DNA of 64,000 bases, taken from NCBI GenBank assembly GCA_016793095.1, contig JAEUJQ010000021.1, positions 41,607-105,606 on the forward strand. The letters are read 5' to 3'. Positions within the stretch are counted from its first letter, which is position 1; every line of letters begins with the position of its first letter. Made by a program: the position numbers and the translations under genes. Origin of the DNA: Myxococcaceae bacterium. Its GTDB lineage: Bacteria > Myxococcota > Myxococcia > Myxococcales > Myxococcaceae. Positions 1-9,114 of this stretch are shown here, one piece after another. The notes beneath the pieces were generated by a model. It was not told where the DNA came from. It was given only the letters and a program-made list of their open reading frames with translations, and did no database searches.

Positions 1-1032
1 TCGCTCCGGCAGCTCTCTCAGGCGCCTGGCGACGTGGGCACGCGGCAGGCGTTCCTCGGCACCGCCCGCACCGTCGCGCTCACCTTCAACCGCGCCTCGC
101 AGAACGTCGTCAACGCCCGGAACGGGCTCGACACGCAGCTCTCGGCGAACGCCAGGCGGGTGAGCGACCTCGCGCGCAGCCTCGCGGACCTGAACCGGCA
201 GGTGCGGGTCGAGACGGGCTCGGGCGGCGCGCCGAACGATCTGCTCGATGCCCGCCAGCGCGTGCAGGACGAGCTGGTCTCGCTCACTGGAGCGCAGGTC
301 ATCCCCGACGGCGAAGGCAACGTGAACCTGCAGCTCGACGGCGGCGCGCTGGTGAACGGCGAGCTCGCGGCCTCGCTCTCGACCCAGGTGAACGTCGCGA
401 ACGGCGGCCACCTCTCGCTCGTGCTCACGCCAGCGGGCAGCGCGACGGGCGCGGTGCTCTCGACCCTGGGCGGCACGATGGGCGGACAGCTCGACGCGCG
501 GGACGGCGCGCTGCGCACCGCCGAGGCCAGCCTCGACACCCTCGCGCTCGACTTCGCGAACGCCGTCAACACCGCGCACCAGGCGGGCTTCGGGCTCGAC
601 GGCGTCAGCGGGCGGCCCCTCTTCACCGTCGGGGCTGGCGCCGCGCGCACCCTCGCGGTCGATCCCGCCATGCTCGCCGACCCGCGCCGCCTGGCCGCAG
701 CCGGGAGCGCCGCTGGTGTGCCTGGTGACGCGTCGAACCTCTTCGGCCTCATCCAGACCGAGAGCCAGGCGCTCAGCAACGGCCTCGATGTGTTCGCCGG
801 CATCGCCTCGGCCATCGCGACGTGGGGTAGCCAGGTGCAGACCGCGCGCACCGCCGCCGAGCGGGACGGCGCCGTGATGACGCAGCTCGAGAGCCTGCGC
901 GAGTCGGTGTCGGGCGTCTCCATCGACGAGGAGCTCGTCGCCCTGACGCAGTCGCAGCGCGCCTTCGAGGCGGTGATGAAGGTGATCAAGACGACCGACG
1001 AGATGCTCGAAACCCTGATGTCGCTGAAGTGA
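1..1032 (+). CDS. flgK: FlgK, flagellar hook-filament junction protein (C-terminal part)
   Basis: The reading frame is open from base 1, so the start of the gene lies outside the window and 343 residues remain. FlgK forms the first junction ring between hook and filament. The early residues match the FlgK helical region (an R-Q-A-F-L then N-R-A-S-Q pattern). The last 40 residues carry the typical C-terminal coiled helix of FlgK and flagellin-like proteins, with S-Q-R-A-F-E-A and ending D-E-M-L-E-T-L-M. flgL follows after 13 bases with a GGGAG ribosome binding site, as in most flagellar operons. Identification is firm; only the N-terminal part is missing. Confidence 0.92.
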   Translation, partial: SLRQLSQAPGDVGTRQAFLGTARTVALTFNRASQNVVNARNGLDTQLSANARRVSDLARSLADLNRQVRVETGSGGAPNDLLDARQRVQDELVSLTGAQVIPDGEGNVNLQLDGGALVNGELAASLSTQVNVANGGHLSLVLTPAGSATGAVLSTLGGTMGGQLDARDGALRTAEASLDTLALDFANAVNTAHQAGFGLDGVSGRPLFTVGAGAARTLAVDPAMLADPRRLAAAGSAAGVPGDASNLFGLIQTESQALSNGLDVFAGIASAIATWGSQVQTARTAAERDGAVMTQLESLRESVSGVSIDEELVALTQSQRAFEAVMKVIKTTDEMLETLMSLK

Positions 1033-1045
1033 GCCGGGAGGGCCC

Positions 1046-1927
1046 ATGCGAGTCACCGACCGCCAGCTGTTCCAGAACGCGGCCCGCGAGGCCCAGGCGT
1101 CGAAGAGCCGGGTCGAGGCCGCCCGGCGCGAGGTCTCGACGGGGCTGCGTGTCGAGAAGCCCGAAGATGACCCGGCCGCGGCGAGCCTCATCGTCCTCAC
1201 CCGCCAGCAGGGGGACCGCGAGGACGCGCTCACGAAGGCGATGGGCGCAGCGTTCGACGAGCTGGGCAGCGCCGACGCCGCCCTCTCGGGCGTGAGCGAC
1301 GCCCTCGCCCGGGCCCGCGAGCTGGCGGTTCAGCTCTCCAACGCGACCTACAGCGCGAACGAGCGCGCCGGCGCCGCGAAGGAGATCGACGGGCTCCGCG
1401 CCACCGTCATCGGCCTGATGAACACCAAGGCGGGCCACCGCTACGTGTTCGGCGGCTACCAGGACGGAGCGCCCCCCTTCACGCAGGCGGGCGCCTACGT
1501 CGGTGACACGGGCGTTCGGCAGGTGGAGGTGGCGCCGGGCGTCCTGGCGGACGCGTCGGTGCGCGCGGACGTGGCGGTGTCGGGCGTCGGCGGCGGCGTC
1601 GACGTGTTGGCGCTGCTGCAGACCCTCTCGACGGCCCTCACCGCGAACAACGTCGGTCAGATCCAGGGCACGCTCGACGGGCTCGACACCGGCATCAAGC
1701 AGGTCGCCCTCGCACGCTCGACGGTCGGGAGCAGCCAGCTCGTCCTCGAAGCCGCGACCGCGGCGTCGATGACGGCCGGGCTCGCCGCCGAGACCCGCCG
1801 CGCGAACCTGTCGGACGCCGATCTCATCGGCGCCTCGGTGCGGCTCGCCCAGGCCCAGCAGGCCCTCGACGCGTCCCTCACCGCGTCGGCGAAGAGCTTC
1901 CAGCTCTCGCTCCTCGACAAGCTGTGA
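1046..1927 (+). CDS. flgL: FlgL, flagellar hook-filament junction protein
   Basis: This is 293 residues, a normal length for FlgL, which forms the second junction ring on which the flagellin filament is built. The N-terminus has the flagellin-type helix with a conserved S-T-G-L-R-V-x-K-P-x-D-D-P stretch, and the C-terminus has the matching helix rich in Q-A-Q-Q-A-L. The middle contains Y-V-F-G-G-Y-Q, a usual FlgL signature. The ATG is preceded by GGGAG and lies directly behind flgK, so the two are co-transcribed. No oddities seen. Confidence 0.93.
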   Translation: MRVTDRQLFQNAAREAQASKSRVEAARREVSTGLRVEKPEDDPAAASLIVLTRQQGDREDALTKAMGAAFDELGSADAALSGVSDALARARELAVQLSNATYSANERAGAAKEIDGLRATVIGLMNTKAGHRYVFGGYQDGAPPFTQAGAYVGDTGVRQVEVAPGVLADASVRADVAVSGVGGGVDVLALLQTLSTALTANNVGQIQGTLDGLDTGIKQVALARSTVGSSQLVLEAATAASMTAGLAAETRRANLSDADLIGASVRLAQAQQALDASLTASAKSFQLSLLDKL

Positions 1928-1931
1928 TGCC

Positions 1932-4217
1932 ATGGCCGGGCTCGCCTACAGACTGAGGCCCACGGAGGAAGACCGCCGCGGCGATCCCCGGACCCGCCGC
2001 CTCATGTCCCTGTTCCGCGCGCGCCTGCGGGTGCTCCGGCACACCCTCGACGAGACGACGCTCGCCGCCGTCGAGGTGATGCCTGCGCTCTTCCACGCCA
2101 CCTTCCCCTGGCCGCAGCTCAAGACCGAGCCGCCCGGGGTGGAAGGCGTGCGGGCCTCGCTGCGCTGGATGAAGCTGGCGCGGCGGTTCGATCTGCCCGC
2201 CCCGGTGGGCATTCAGCGCGACCGCAGGTTGATCGCGGCGCTCCTCATCACCCCACGCAGCGACGGCCTCGACGTGCACGTCGTGCCGACGCCCAACCTC
2301 ACCCCCGGCGACGAGCAGCGCATCGCCACCCGGGCCCGGGCCGTCGAGATCCTGTTCCGGCGGCGGCTGCTCCCCATCAGCATCACCCCGACCGGTCCCT
2401 CCGCGCAGCCCTACGACTCCGCGTCGCGCTCGCGGCTGATCGCCACCGGCGTGCTCCTCGCCGGCCGCCTGCCGGACGTCTTCTTCGGCCCGACCGGCCC
2501 CACCATCGACCCGCTCGCGTCCGAGCCGTGGCGCACCGCGCCCACGCCCTTCTCTCGCGCGCTGGGGTTGCTCTCACTCGAGCCGTGGCCGAACGGAGAG
2601 ACGGCCGAGCTCGAGGAGATGGCCGACTTCGCCCACGCGGTCGACATGCCCATCTCGGCCTTCTCCGACCCCGACCTCTTCGCCGCTGCCCGCGCCGCGC
2701 TGCGCTCGCGGACCCCCGGGCTGCCGTTCGCTACCTGCGCGCTCGCCTCGACGAACCCCAGGGTGCGCCTCGCCGCGCACCGCCTCGCGCGCCACTTCGG
2801 CCCGGCGCTGCCCCTCCCTGAGGCCCACACCGAGCCCCTCACCGCCGACGCAATCGTCACCCTGGGGCGCGGGCTCGCGCTCGAGCTCGCCCGCGCCGTG
2901 CGCCGCACCTCCGTGATCGAGGAGCAACGCCACCTGCGGCTGATCCTCTCGCATGAGGTGCTGGCCGGGGGCCTTCCGCGGGTGGTGCTCGCTCCGCTGC
3001 GCGCCGCGCTGGGCCGCGTCAAGAAGGGCAACGAGGTGCCGCCCCTCACCGAGACGACCCACCGGGGCGCCGTCGAGGTCCGGTTGCCCCAGGGAGGCGT
3101 GCTGGGCCGCGGCCGCGACCGCCCGCAGGCGTGGGTGCGCGCGCTGACCCTCGTCTCACACGTGCTCGAGCGCCCCTGGGTGCCGGCATCGGGCGCCGCG
3201 ACGTGGCGTCGGATGACGACGCGACTCACCGAGCCGATCGCCCGCAAGTCGCTCGTCATCAAGGTGACGCCGCGGCCCCTCGACGGGCCCCCGTATGATC
3301 CGCTGAACCGGGGCCGCTGGCGCGACGTCGCGTTCGACAAGTCCCTCGTCATCTCCCTGCGGCCACGCGGGCGCCCATCGGCGCGCGAGGTCGAGCCCCA
3401 TGACCTGCCGCTCCTGGTGATCCGCGAGACCCTCGCGGGCAGCGCCATCGACTTCGCGGCGCATGACACCGACGCCCAGTCGGTCGAGGCGCGGCTGACG
3501 AGGCTGGCGCGACGGGTCCGCGCGACCGTGCCGCACGGGAAGACCCTGGCGGTCGAGCTCGCGGGCTTCGTCTACTCGGTGGACCAGCAGCGGATGAAGA
3601 AGGTGCCGTTCGAGTGCTTCGCGCGGCGTCCGGTGAAGGTCGTCCTCGACTTCGAGGCACCCGATCTCGGGGCGGCGGCCTCGCAGAGCCGAGAGGTCTC
3701 CGGGGTGCCCGGGCAGCTCCAGTGCCTCGTGTGGACGGGCGACGACCCGATCGCCCACGTGCTCTACCTCGAAGAGACAGGCCTCGTGTTCCGCGAGGAG
3801 GTGCCCCTCGTCAACGTCGAGGCCCACGTGTCCGAAGCCCAGCGCCTGTTGCGGGCCGGCGACGCGTGCGCCCTCGCCGTGCGCGCCGCCGACGAGGCGG
3901 TGATGCAGGCGCTTCAGACGACGGGCGTGCCTGACGTCGCCCTGTCGATCTCAGGCAACCTGCCATTCGATCTCGAGGTCGAGCTCGACGGCGAGCGCTA
4001 CGGGGGGAAGTCGAAGCTGTCGTGGGCGGCGGCGGCGCTGGCGACGACGGCGAAGTGGCCCCTCGGCACCCGCGGGCGCATCGTGATCGAGCACCTCGAC
4101 ATCACCGTGGGCCGTGGAGCCGACGAACGCCCGCCGAGCGGCCTCGAGCGGCTGGTCGCGCGCGCCCTGGTCCTCCGCCGGCTCGATGCCCACATCAGAG
4201 CCCTCACTCGCACCTAG
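1932..4217 (+). CDS. Large unknown protein between flgL and fliC
   Basis: This 761-residue protein starts 4 bases after flgL. I do not recognise its family. It has no signal peptide and no clear membrane segment, so it is probably cytoplasmic. It is rich in Arg, Leu and Pro, with alternating helical and strand-like stretches; a segment near residues 600-650 (L-Y-L-E-E-T-G-L-V-F-R-E-E-V-P-L) looks beta-rich. Its position inside a filament operon suggests a role in filament assembly, flagellin handling or modification, but no glycosyltransferase, methyltransferase or ATP-binding motif was found. Third codon positions are as G/C-rich as in its neighbours, so it is a real, resident gene. Function is open. 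Confidence 0.8.
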   Translation: MAGLAYRLRPTEEDRRGDPRTRRLMSLFRARLRVLRHTLDETTLAAVEVMPALFHATFPWPQLKTEPPGVEGVRASLRWMKLARRFDLPAPVGIQRDRRLIAALLITPRSDGLDVHVVPTPNLTPGDEQRIATRARAVEILFRRRLLPISITPTGPSAQPYDSASRSRLIATGVLLAGRLPDVFFGPTGPTIDPLASEPWRTAPTPFSRALGLLSLEPWPNGETAELEEMADFAHAVDMPISAFSDPDLFAAARAALRSRTPGLPFATCALASTNPRVRLAAHRLARHFGPALPLPEAHTEPLTADAIVTLGRGLALELARAVRRTSVIEEQRHLRLILSHEVLAGGLPRVVLAPLRAALGRVKKGNEVPPLTETTHRGAVEVRLPQGGVLGRGRDRPQAWVRALTLVSHVLERPWVPASGAATWRRMTTRLTEPIARKSLVIKVTPRPLDGPPYDPLNRGRWRDVAFDKSLVISLRPRGRPSAREVEPHDLPLLVIRETLAGSAIDFAAHDTDAQSVEARLTRLARRVRATVPHGKTLAVELAGFVYSVDQQRMKKVPFECFARRPVKVVLDFEAPDLGAAASQSREVSGVPGQLQCLVWTGDDPIAHVLYLEETGLVFREEVPLVNVEAHVSEAQRLLRAGDACALAVRAADEAVMQALQTTGVPDVALSISGNLPFDLEVELDGERYGGKSKLSWAAAALATTAKWPLGTRGRIVIEHLDITVGRGADERPPSGLERLVARALVLRRLDAHIRALTRT

Positions 4218-4242
4218 GGAGAATCCGAGGCGGTGCCGACAA
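4215..4242 (+). promoter_or_regulatory. Possible sigma-28-type promoter of fliC
   Basis: GCCGACAA at 4235-4242 matches 7 of 8 bases of the flagellar sigma factor (FliA) -10 consensus GCCGATAA. A weak TAGG at 4215-4218 lies 16 bases upstream, where TAAA would be expected; it overlaps the stop codon of the preceding gene. The -35 match is poor, so this is tentative, but flagellin genes are the usual targets of this sigma factor. Confidence 0.35.
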
Positions 4243-4291
4243 GAAGCGTGGAGGGGACGAACCAGTCTCCTCATCAACAGGAGAAACCCTC

Positions 4292-5119
4292 ATGGCGATG
4301 TCAATTCGAACCAACGTCTCGTCCCTCAACGCGCAGCGCAACATGTACCAGACCCAGAACCAGCTCGACTCGTCGCTGTCGCGACTGTCGAGCGGCTACC
4401 GCATCACCAAGGCCGGTGATGACGCCGCCGGCCTCGGCATCAGCGTGAACCTCGAGGCGCAGATCCGCAGCTACAACCAGGGCGCCCGCAACGCCAACGA
4501 CGGCATCTCGCTGATCCAGACGGCCGAAGCGGCGCTGAACGAGCAGTCGAACATGGTCACCCGGCTCCGTGAGCTGGCGATGCAGAGCGCCTCGGACGGC
4601 ATCGGCAACACCGAGCGCGGCTACATCCAGGACGAGGTCGCCGAGCAGGTCGCCGAGATCGAGCGCGTCGCGCAGGCGACCGAGTTCAACGGCCAGAAGC
4701 TCCTCGACGGCAGCGCGGCGACCCTGGACTTCCAGGTCGGCATCCGCAACGTCGCCGCGAACGACCGCATCACCGTCACCACCGTTGACGCGACGACCGC
4801 AACGCTGGGCATCGCCGGCCTGGACCTCTCCTCGAAGGCGAACGCGCAGACGGCGCTCGGCACCCTGGACACCGCGCTGCAGACCCTCTCGTCCGCGCGC
4901 GCGACGCTGGGCGCGGCCGGCAACCGGTTCACCTCGGCGGTCGCCTCGATCCAGGCCTCGTCCGAGAGCCTCTCCGCCGCGAACAGCCGCATCCGCGACG
5001 TGGACGTGGCCGAAGAGACCAGCCGCATGGCGCGCTCGCAGGTGCTGATGCAGGCCGGCGTCTCGGTGCTCTCGCAGGCGAACCAGATGCCGCAGGTCGC
5101 CCTCAAGCTGCTCGGGTGA
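4292..5119 (+). CDS. fliC: Flagellin
   Basis: The major filament protein, 275 residues. The ATG at 4292 was chosen because it gives the canonical flagellin N-terminus (M-S-I-R-T-N-V-S-S-L-N-A-Q) and follows an AACAGGAGAAA ribosome binding site; the frame is open further upstream but with non-flagellin sequence. The N-terminal D0/D1 helices (residues 1-150) and C-terminal D1/D0 helices (about 190-275, ending Q-V-A-L-K-L-L-G) are both present, with only a short central part. It therefore lacks the large surface-exposed D2/D3 domains and should give a thin, smooth filament. A hairpin terminator follows and fliD lies downstream. Confidence 0.95.
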   Translation: MAMSIRTNVSSLNAQRNMYQTQNQLDSSLSRLSSGYRITKAGDDAAGLGISVNLEAQIRSYNQGARNANDGISLIQTAEAALNEQSNMVTRLRELAMQSASDGIGNTERGYIQDEVAEQVAEIERVAQATEFNGQKLLDGSAATLDFQVGIRNVAANDRITVTTVDATTATLGIAGLDLSSKANAQTALGTLDTALQTLSSARATLGAAGNRFTSAVASIQASSESLSAANSRIRDVDVAEETSRMARSQVLMQAGVSVLSQANQMPQVALKLLG

Positions 5120-5146
5120 TGACGACGCGGTGAACGACTGATGGGG

Positions 5147-5173
5147 CCCGCGGCGGAGCACCACCGCCGCGGG
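5147..5173 (+). terminator. Hairpin after fliC
   Basis: A perfect 10-bp inverted repeat (CCCGCGGCGG, 7-base loop, CCGCCGCGGG) lies 28 bases after the fliC stop codon. There is no T-run behind it, so it could be a terminator, an mRNA 3' stabiliser, or an attenuator that sets flagellin mRNA above that of fliD. Confidence 0.6.
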
Positions 5174-5214
5174 TTCCCGCATGACGAAGGACTCGAGGGA
5201 GGAGGCGGAATCAC

Positions 5215-6573
5215 ATGCCCATCGACGCGAGCTTCAGAGCAGGTGGTCTCGCCTCCGGTCTCGACTCGAACAACATCATCGACACCCTCGTCTCGCTCGA
5301 GAAGCGCCCCATCGACATGCTGTCGAAGCGGCAGCAGGCGCTCAAGGCGCAGGTGAGCCTGCTGGGCGATCTGGCCTCGAAGCTCTCGAGCCTGTCCACG
5401 GCGGCCGGCAACCTGCAGTCGAAGGGCGTGCTCGCGCTCAAGGCCTCGAGCTCGCCGACGAGCTTCTCGGTGACGCCGACGACGGGTGGCGCGGCGGGGC
5501 GCTACTCGGTCGAGGTGACCGGCCTCGCCTCGGCCGCGAAGGCGCGCAGCCAGGCGTTCGCGACCGGCGACGCGCCCATCACCGGCGGCACGCTGGACCT
5601 CTCGGTGATGGGCTCGAACTACCAGGTCACCATCACCGACGGCATGACCCTCACCGAGGTGGCGACGGCGATCAACCAGTCGGGCGCGCCGGTGAACGCG
5701 AGCGTGCTGGCGAGCGGCACCAGCCACTACCTCACGCTCACCAACCGTGACACCGGCTACCCGTTGACGGGCGCGCCGGGCGACGCGCTGGGCATCTCGA
5801 TGACGACGACGGGCACGCAGGGCACGGCGCTCGCGCTCGGCATCACCCAGCAGGCGACCAACGCGACCTTCCTGGTCGACGGTCTGCCGATGACGCGGAC
5901 GAGCAACGAGGTGACGGGGGCGATCCCCGGCGTCACCCTGAGCCTCAAGAGCCTGGGCGCGGCCGAAGACGTCGTGCTGGGCTACGACTACGAGGCCACG
6001 CAGAAGAACCTGCAGGCCTTCGTCACCGCCTACAACGAGGTGCAGGCGCTCGTGCAGAAGCAGCTCGCGGTCAAGCCCGAGTCGAACCGCGGCGCGATGC
6101 TGGCGGGTGACGCCGTCGTGCGCAACCTCCAGTCCACGCTTCAGCGCATCGTCTCCACCACGGTCCCCGGCCTGGCCACCGTGCGCTCCCTCGCGGACCT
6201 CGGCGTGCAGACGAGCCGAGACGGCTCGCTCACCATCGACACCACCAAGCTGCAGGCCGCCGTCGCCCGTGAGCCCGGCTCGGTGAACGCGCTCTTCGGG
6301 AAGGCCACCACGGGCCTCGGCGATGTCGTCGAGGGCCTCGTCGACACCTTCACCGACCCGGTGAACGGCCTCATCACCGCGCGCAAGTCGGGGCTCAACG
6401 ACAACATCAGGGCGATGGACAGCCAGCTCGAGCGCCTCGACGCGCGGCTGGCCGGCTACCGGCAGAACCTCATCCGCCAGTTCGCCGCGATGGAGCAGGT
6501 CGTCAGCGGCATCAAGTCCATCGGCAACTACCTGACGAACAACCCCTTCCCGAAGATCGGAGGCAACGAATGA
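5215..6573 (+). CDS. fliD: FliD, flagellar filament cap protein
   Basis: This 452-residue protein caps the growing filament and folds incoming flagellin. The N-terminal 100 residues fit the FliD_N domain (G-L-A-S-G-L-D-S-N-N-I-I-D-T-L near residue 10). The C-terminal region from about 230 has the FliD_C signature, with a Y-N-E-V-Q-A-L-V segment and a closing coiled helix that runs to the end. A GGAGGCGG ribosome binding site precedes the ATG. It overlaps fliS by four bases (ATGA), as is usual. Length is near the family average. Confidence 0.93.
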   Translation: MPIDASFRAGGLASGLDSNNIIDTLVSLEKRPIDMLSKRQQALKAQVSLLGDLASKLSSLSTAAGNLQSKGVLALKASSSPTSFSVTPTTGGAAGRYSVEVTGLASAAKARSQAFATGDAPITGGTLDLSVMGSNYQVTITDGMTLTEVATAINQSGAPVNASVLASGTSHYLTLTNRDTGYPLTGAPGDALGISMTTTGTQGTALALGITQQATNATFLVDGLPMTRTSNEVTGAIPGVTLSLKSLGAAEDVVLGYDYEATQKNLQAFVTAYNEVQALVQKQLAVKPESNRGAMLAGDAVVRNLQSTLQRIVSTTVPGLATVRSLADLGVQTSRDGSLTIDTTKLQAAVAREPGSVNALFGKATTGLGDVVEGLVDTFTDPVNGLITARKSGLNDNIRAMDSQLERLDARLAGYRQNLIRQFAAMEQVVSGIKSIGNYLTNNPFPKIGGNE

Positions 6574-6956
6574 ACGCCGCACGCGCCTACGCGAAGACCC
6601 AGAACGAGACCGCCTCGAAGGAGCGGCTGATGGCGCTGCTGTTCGAGAAGGCGCTGCTGCACATGCGCACCGGCGCCGCGGACCTCGAGGCCGGCCGCGT
6701 GTACGAAGGGAAGACCGCGATGACGAAGGCGGGCGACATCGTCGCCGAACTCTCAGCCACGCTCGATGTGACGAAGGCGCCCGAGCTGGGCCAGGTGTTG
6801 AAGGACGTCTACCTCTTCGTCTGCGGGCGGCTGGTGAAGGCGGCCGCGACGGGTCAAGCCGAGGCCGCGCGTGAGGCCGAGCGGGTGTTCGCGCCCGTCG
6901 CCGAGGCGTTCACCTCAGCCGTCGCGCAGCTGGGCCCCCAGCCGGTGGCGCCGTGA
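6570..6956 (+). CDS. fliS: FliS, flagellin export chaperone
   Basis: 128 residues, the standard FliS size. FliS binds the C-terminus of unfolded flagellin in the cytoplasm and delivers it to the export gate. The N-terminus shows the family pattern (A-R-A-Y-A-K-T-Q then S-K-E-R-L-M-A-L-L-F-E-K-A-L), followed by helices with a conserved A-x-x-I-V-A-E-L-S-A-T-L-D segment. It overlaps fliD upstream and the next small gene downstream, so all three are translationally coupled. Confidence 0.92.
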   Translation: MNAARAYAKTQNETASKERLMALLFEKALLHMRTGAADLEAGRVYEGKTAMTKAGDIVAELSATLDVTKAPELGQVLKDVYLFVCGRLVKAAATGQAEAAREAERVFAPVAEAFTSAVAQLGPQPVAP

Positions 6957-7237
6957 CGCCACGCTCACCGCTCGACGCGCTCGTCGAGGCGCTCACGACC
7001 GTGCAGTCCGCGCTGGCGTCCGGTGACGCCGTCGCCGCTGCGGCAGCGATGGACACCGCGGTGGCGGCCATGCGTGAGGCCGAGGCTCAGGCGCTCTCAC
7101 CCGCGCGCGTCGCACCTCAGGCGACCCGGCTGCTCGAGGCCTGCGCGACGCAAGCGAAGGCGCTGAACGAGCAGCTCCTGGGATCGATGGAAGAGCTGAG
7201 CGTCTCGGCGCGCGCCCACTCGGCGTATCGGCGCTGA
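6953..7237 (+). CDS. Small helical protein after fliS (FliT/FlgN-like)
   Basis: This 94-residue protein starts at a GTG that overlaps the fliS stop codon. It is almost entirely helical by composition (Ala, Glu, Leu, Arg) and carries no signal peptide. Its position directly after fliS is where fliT, the chaperone of the FliD cap, is found in many bacteria, and its size fits FliT or FlgN. The sequence itself has no diagnostic motif I can point to, so the function rests on position and size. Confidence 0.7.
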   Translation: MTPRSPLDALVEALTTVQSALASGDAVAAAAAMDTAVAAMREAEAQALSPARVAPQATRLLEACATQAKALNEQLLGSMEELSVSARAHSAYRR

Positions 7238-7262
7238 AGAGCTCCGCGGCATCCTCAGCCGC

Positions 7263-7973
7263 TCAGCCTCGAATCAGCCGGGGGACATTCACGCGGGCGT
7301 CACCCTCGACCGCTGCGCCAACGACGAACGCAGCGCCGACCTTCCCTCCCACGCTCAGCTCTCCATCGCGGGCCCCGACATGGAGCGCGGTCTCGGCACC
7401 GAAACCGACCAGGACCTCGCCGCCCAGCCCGACGCCCGCCAGCGCGTGGTCGAACCGGCCCTCCACACCACCTCGCAGCCCGACGAAGGCCTCCGCCGCC
7501 CCGCCCATGGACGCGTGACCGTCCCCGAGCCCCCCGCTCAGCGCGAGGCGCTGGGAGGCCCCCAGGAAGCCGGTCGCTGCCAGGCTGAAGGGGCCGCTCG
7601 ACAACGAGGCCCGACCCTCGAGCCCGACCTTCACCGCCTCCGCGACGCCCGCCTGGATCCCCGCCCTGCTCAAGCGGAGCGCGAGCCCGACAGCGCCGCT
7701 CGCTGCGGCCTGTCCCTGGAGGTCGACACCGCCCGTGTGGTGACTGGCGCTCGCGCCCACCCATCCGCCGGCGCTGCCTGGCTCCCTGGCCCCGCGCGCG
7801 CCGACGAACACATCGACCGGCGATGTGGGCTGGCTCGGAACGGGGGCTGGCTGGGTGGCGGCCTGCTCGACGGCCTGCGTGGCCTGCGAGGCGGTGGTCC
7901 GAATGGCATTCGAGAGTGACGAGAGGCGCATGGAGACAAGACGCCTCAGCCCGCTGCGGCGAGCCATGGTCAT
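7263..7973 (-). CDS. Glycine-rich hypothetical protein
   Basis: About 236 residues from the ATG at 7973; an in-frame ATG two codons later (7967) is equally possible. The longer open frame to 8057 would run into the divergently read regulator at 8038. The N-terminal part is basic and Ser/Thr/Pro-rich. From about residue 60 on it is made of repeating Gly-x-Gly and Val/Ala-Gly units, like amphipathic beta strands or glycine zippers. No signal peptide is evident. The protein encoded at 22220-23338 has a similar plan: a disordered N-terminus followed by strand-like repeats. Function unknown; a surface or membrane-inserting role is only a guess. Confidence 0.6.
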   Translation of the reverse strand: MTMARRSGLRRLVSMRLSSLSNAIRTTASQATQAVEQAATQPAPVPSQPTSPVDVFVGARGAREPGSAGGWVGASASHHTGGVDLQGQAAASGAVGLALRLSRAGIQAGVAEAVKVGLEGRASLSSGPFSLAATGFLGASQRLALSGGLGDGHASMGGAAEAFVGLRGGVEGRFDHALAGVGLGGEVLVGFGAETALHVGARDGELSVGGKVGAAFVVGAAVEGDARVNVPRLIRG

Positions 7974-8037
7974 TTCATCGAGGGTTCCGGACGGCGCGCT
8001 GGAAGGCAATCGCGTCATGCGGTAAGGCAAGCCTGTC

Positions 8038-9114
8038 ATGACCAGGCCGCCCCCCAACCGGGTGAAGGAGCTTCGGGAGGCCCGGGGCCTGTCTCAGCGC
8101 GAGCTCGCCGCGCAGAGCCAGCTGTCCCGTCAGAGCCTCGGCGCCATCGAAGCGGGACGCGCGACGCCCGCCGTGGACGTGGCGCTGCGCATCGCCCGGG
8201 CGCTCGAGGCGCCGGTCGAGACTCTCTTCGGCGCAACGGATCAGCACCTCGACGCGACGCTCTCGGCCCAGGCCGCCGGTCCCCGCGTCGCCCTCGCGCA
8301 CCTCGAGGACCGCTGGGTCGCCCTGCCCTTGTCTGGGGACGAGGTGCGCCAGACCGCTGACGGCCTGCTCGGGGCGGTGAAGGGGCGGCGGGCGTCAGTG
8401 CAGCCGCTGCGGCCGCTCCCCGAGCTGCGTGAGAACGTCGTGCTCACCGGCTGCGCGACCGGGCTCTCGCCCCTCTGCGATCGCCTGAACCAGGGCCGGG
8501 GCCCGGGGCGCTTCCGCTGGCGCTCCTGCTCCAGCTCGGCGGCGCTCGAGGCGCTGGGCGGCGGCTTCGCCCACGTCGCCGGGGTGCACGAGGTGGACGA
8601 CGCCTCAGCGCCGCAGCGCGCCCGGGGCCGCGCCGTGGTGACGCTCGCGGGCTGGGAGGCAGGGCTGCTCACGCGCCCAGATGACGCGGGCCGCATTCGC
8701 GACGTGGGCGATCTCGCGCGACGCGACGTTCGCCTGGTGATTCGGGAGCCCGGCGCCGGTGCGCGGAGGCTGCTCGAACGCCACGCCCGTGCGGCCGGAC
8801 TCCCGCTGGCACACCTCCACGCAGCACCGTTGGTGGCCTCGGGTCACCTCGAGGTCGCCCGCGCCATCGCGATGAACGCCGCCGACGTGGGTGTGGCGAC
8901 GCGTGACGCGGCCCTCGCCTGGGGGCTGCGCTTCGTCCCGCTCGCCGAGGAGCGCTTCGACCTGGTGCTGCCTGCCCCGCTCCTGGCGGACCCTCGGATC
9001 GCGCGCCTCTTCGACGTGCTCTCGTCGAAGGCCATGCGCGCCGAGCTGTCTGCCCTCGGCTACGACGTGCACGAGACGGGGCGGCTCGTGACGGGTGGCC
9101 GGCACGATGCGTGA
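8038..9114 (+). CDS. XRE-type HTH regulator fused to a periplasmic-binding-protein-like domain
   Basis: Residues 7-60 form an XRE helix-turn-helix (L-S-Q-R-E-L-A, then S-R-Q-S-L-G-A-I-E-A-G-R). Residues from about 85 to 340 resemble the type of substrate-binding domain that senses oxyanions in one-component molybdate regulators. There is no signal peptide, so the binding domain works in the cytoplasm as a sensor. The gene overlaps the channel gene downstream by 8 bases and is followed by modABC, so it very likely controls this operon in response to molybdate or tungstate. It is a different architecture from E. coli ModE. A TAAGGC element 9 bases before the ATG may be part of its promoter. Confidence 0.85.
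   Translation: MTRPPPNRVKELREARGLSQRELAAQSQLSRQSLGAIEAGRATPAVDVALRIARALEAPVETLFGATDQHLDATLSAQAAGPRVALAHLEDRWVALPLSGDEVRQTADGLLGAVKGRRASVQPLRPLPELRENVVLTGCATGLSPLCDRLNQGRGPGRFRWRSCSSSAALEALGGGFAHVAGVHEVDDASAPQRARGRAVVTLAGWEAGLLTRPDDAGRIRDVGDLARRDVRLVIREPGAGARRLLERHARAAGLPLAHLHAAPLVASGHLEVARAIAMNAADVGVATRDAALAWGLRFVPLAEERFDLVLPAPLLADPRIARLFDVLSSKAMRAELSALGYDVHETGRLVTGGRHDA

Noticed and set aside
4022..4291. N-terminal extension of flagellin
   Set aside because: The added residues are Arg/Gly-rich and overlap the upstream gene; the ATG at 4292 gives the canonical flagellin start with a ribosome binding site.
4621..6582. 653-codon open frame on the minus strand across fliC and fliD
   Set aside because: It lies fully opposite well-identified flagellar genes, is Arg/Ala/Gly-rich and has no domain; long antisense frames are common at this GC content.
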